Origin: Cepaea nemoralis
Lineage: Eukaryota; Mollusca; Gastropoda; Stylommatophora; Helicidae
Direction: 5' to 3'
DNA: 64,000 bases
Assembly: GCA_014155875.1 (NCBI GenBank)
Contig: JACEFZ010005131.1
Coordinates: forward strand, 1 to 64,000
This document shows positions 62,813-64,000 of the stretch, in pieces. A program made the position numbers and the translations under genes. The stretch's first letter is position 1, and each line of letters begins with the position of its first letter. Below the pieces are notes generated by a model. The model saw nothing but the letters and a program-made list of their open reading frames with translations. It was not told the origin of the DNA and ran no database searches.

Positions 62813-63020
62813 CCATGAGCAGGATGCGAGAACAGCAAATTAAAAGAGGTGTGGCCAAACAAGAACACTACATGGGAAGCCAAAGAAGATTAATAAACCA
62901 ACACATAACTGGTGTCGTAGTCGCTCCACGCTGCGGGATTTACTGAGAAGGGGATCCAAACACTTATGGGTGAATGTGTCGATGTGCAATGAGGATGATC
63001 TGTCGACTAACTAACTACTA
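62813..63020 (+). pseudogene. I-like LINE 3' end (short copy)
   Basis: RMREQQIKRGVAKQEHYMGS then RRLINQHITGVV matches the C-terminal tail of the LINE at 42,567-44,595 (RLREQQIKRGVTKQEHYAGR). It ends in CTAACTAACTAC at about 63,007-63,018. Strongly 5'-truncated. Confidence 0.82.
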
Positions 63021-63224
63021 CACTGTCTGTCTCTCGCGTTGATTGTACATTCTGTCAGACTGCTGTTCCTCTATCTCTTGATCTTATCTTCCCACTTCTA
63101 TCGTTGTCTACATCTTGCTCGCTTACCTTCGACCTTACCCTTAAGTATGTTTTTAGGAGAGTGTTATGTCTTGTAACGTAACCGAAATATTTTGCTCCCA
63201 GGTCAGTTCAAAAAGAAGAAAGAA

Positions 63225-63310
63225 AAATCCACGGCTTGAAGGGAATTCGAATAGATAAGCACCGGACCAACGGGCGAGCGTGCCAGCCAATGAGCTACCG
63301 CGGTGTCCTG
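63225..63310 (-). mobile_element. tRNA-derived SINE head
   Basis: Minus strand: TAGCTCATTGG (A-box-like) near 63,296 and TATTCGAATTCC (B-box) near 63,260. Short and decayed. Confidence 0.55.
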
Positions 63311-63360
63311 ATATACCACGTAAGACTTCTTAATCCCCGTTTAAATTAAATGAAGAGAAT

Positions 63361-63372
63361 CCCCCCCCCCCC
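63361..63372 (+). repeat. C12 homopolymer
   Basis: Run of C starting at 63,361. Exact length is uncertain in any assembly. Confidence 0.8.
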
Positions 63373-63534
63373 ACCTTTTTCGCTCGCTCTGAACTTATGC
63401 GTAGTGCATTCATGCACGTGCTACTAAGTTTAGTGTAATGGGCTGATATTTGCGCGTGGGTTAGCTTTCCATATTACCAGTGGTGTCCCTCGCTATCAGG
63501 TGAACTCAGGGGTAATCTTCAGTCTAACAATTTT

Positions 63535-63740
63535 GGAGAAGTAGTTATACCACCTGCCTCACGCTCCGAAGGTAGTGGGTTCGATTCCGGGCCACGTCGT
63601 TCGGTTTACGAGTGCAATTACCTCGGAGACTGGAGGGTCATCGGAGCTATGGAGTTCGTGCTTTGTGCGACGCTTTTGACAAGTTGCCCTGCGGAAAGAA
63701 AGCCACCTATATGGGATAAAATTCGCAGCAATGAAGTCGA
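63535..63740 (+). mobile_element. tRNA-derived SINE (family C)
   Basis: B-box GGGTTCGATTCC near 63,579 and the family C body GGAGTTCGTGCTTTGTGCGA then GAAAGAAAGCCACCTATATG. It matches 40,965-41,180 and 37,575-37,790. Sequence from 63,741 to the window end shows no gene. Confidence 0.8.
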
Positions 63741-64000
63741 TCTTTTTGCCAGACTAACGGGCAAGCGTGCTAGCTTTGACCGCAGTTTCCTGATAAGTCA
63801 CTTACGACTTGTTGTTAATCTGTATGTAAATTAAGGAAGCGAGAAGTATATTATACAGCAATCTTCAAGCTACAATTCAGAGGGAAGGGAAGAAGTCTAG
63901 GCTTTTAGCATATAAGGAGTTGATGAATGCAGATGTCAAGATCCCCTCGTCCACAAATCTTTTTATTTAAAATCTCACTGGAAGACATCTGAGAAAATGT

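Overview
This is a repeat-dominated stretch of an animal nuclear genome, probably an invertebrate. The evidence is Ty3/Gypsy LTR retrotransposons, RTE-like and I-like LINEs, mariner-type DNA transposons, tRNA-derived SINEs, satellites and long microsatellites, with no operons, ribosome-binding sites or recognisable host gene. A mollusc or other lophotrochozoan seems plausible from the repeat mix, but that is inference. I recognise no host protein-coding gene, rRNA or functional tRNA gene. Everything that looks coding belongs to mobile elements.

Layout. (1) Positions 1 to about 29,731 are one giant inverted duplication. The left arm (1-14,180) and right arm (15,540-29,731, reverse complement) carry the same series of repeats and the same Ty3/Gypsy element (here Gypsy-1). 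The arms are separated by about 1.36 kb, which is simply more of the right-arm 3' LTR. The left arm starts at the window edge, so the palindrome may extend further. (2) About 29,740-33,620 is a satellite array of a 44-bp monomer: a homogenised core with higher-order structure, and decayed edges. (3) 33,620-41,450 is intergenic-like sequence with RTE 3' ends, tRNA-derived SINEs, a TTC microsatellite, a foldback element, a CT/CA/TA microsatellite and a decayed LINE ORF1. (4) 41,602-45,280 is a three-level nest: mariner-type terminal inverted repeats enclose an RTE-like LINE (minus strand), which is split by an I-like LINE (plus strand) with a 14-bp target-site duplication. (5) 45,980-55,590 is an I-like LINE 3' end split by a complete, apparently young Gypsy element (Gypsy-2, 46,521-55,463). 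Gypsy-2 has 2,137-bp LTRs, a 5-bp target-site duplication and one intact 1,465-codon gag-pol frame in the order Gag-PR-IN-RT-RNaseH, the Gmr1-like arrangement. (6) 55,590-64,000 holds RTE 3' ends, a broken mariner transposase, a tandem tRNA-like dimer, a snap-back repeat, a second 44/40-bp satellite and more SINEs.

How the parts work together. Gypsy-1 is a standard-order element (Gag, then PR-RT-RNaseH-IN). Gag and Pol are linked by a canonical -1 slippery heptamer TTTAAAC directly before the gag stop, preserved in both arms. Its pol frame is broken in both arms by mostly single-base indels at different sites. Gypsy-2 uses a single fused frame instead. The SINEs and 3'-truncated LINEs are expected to depend on LINE machinery in trans. 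The strongest leads are the intact IN-before-RT Gypsy element, the giant inverted duplication (real palindrome or foldback assembly error), the dyad-centred 44-bp satellite and the dated nest of insertions. I saw no evidence of an entirely new biological system.
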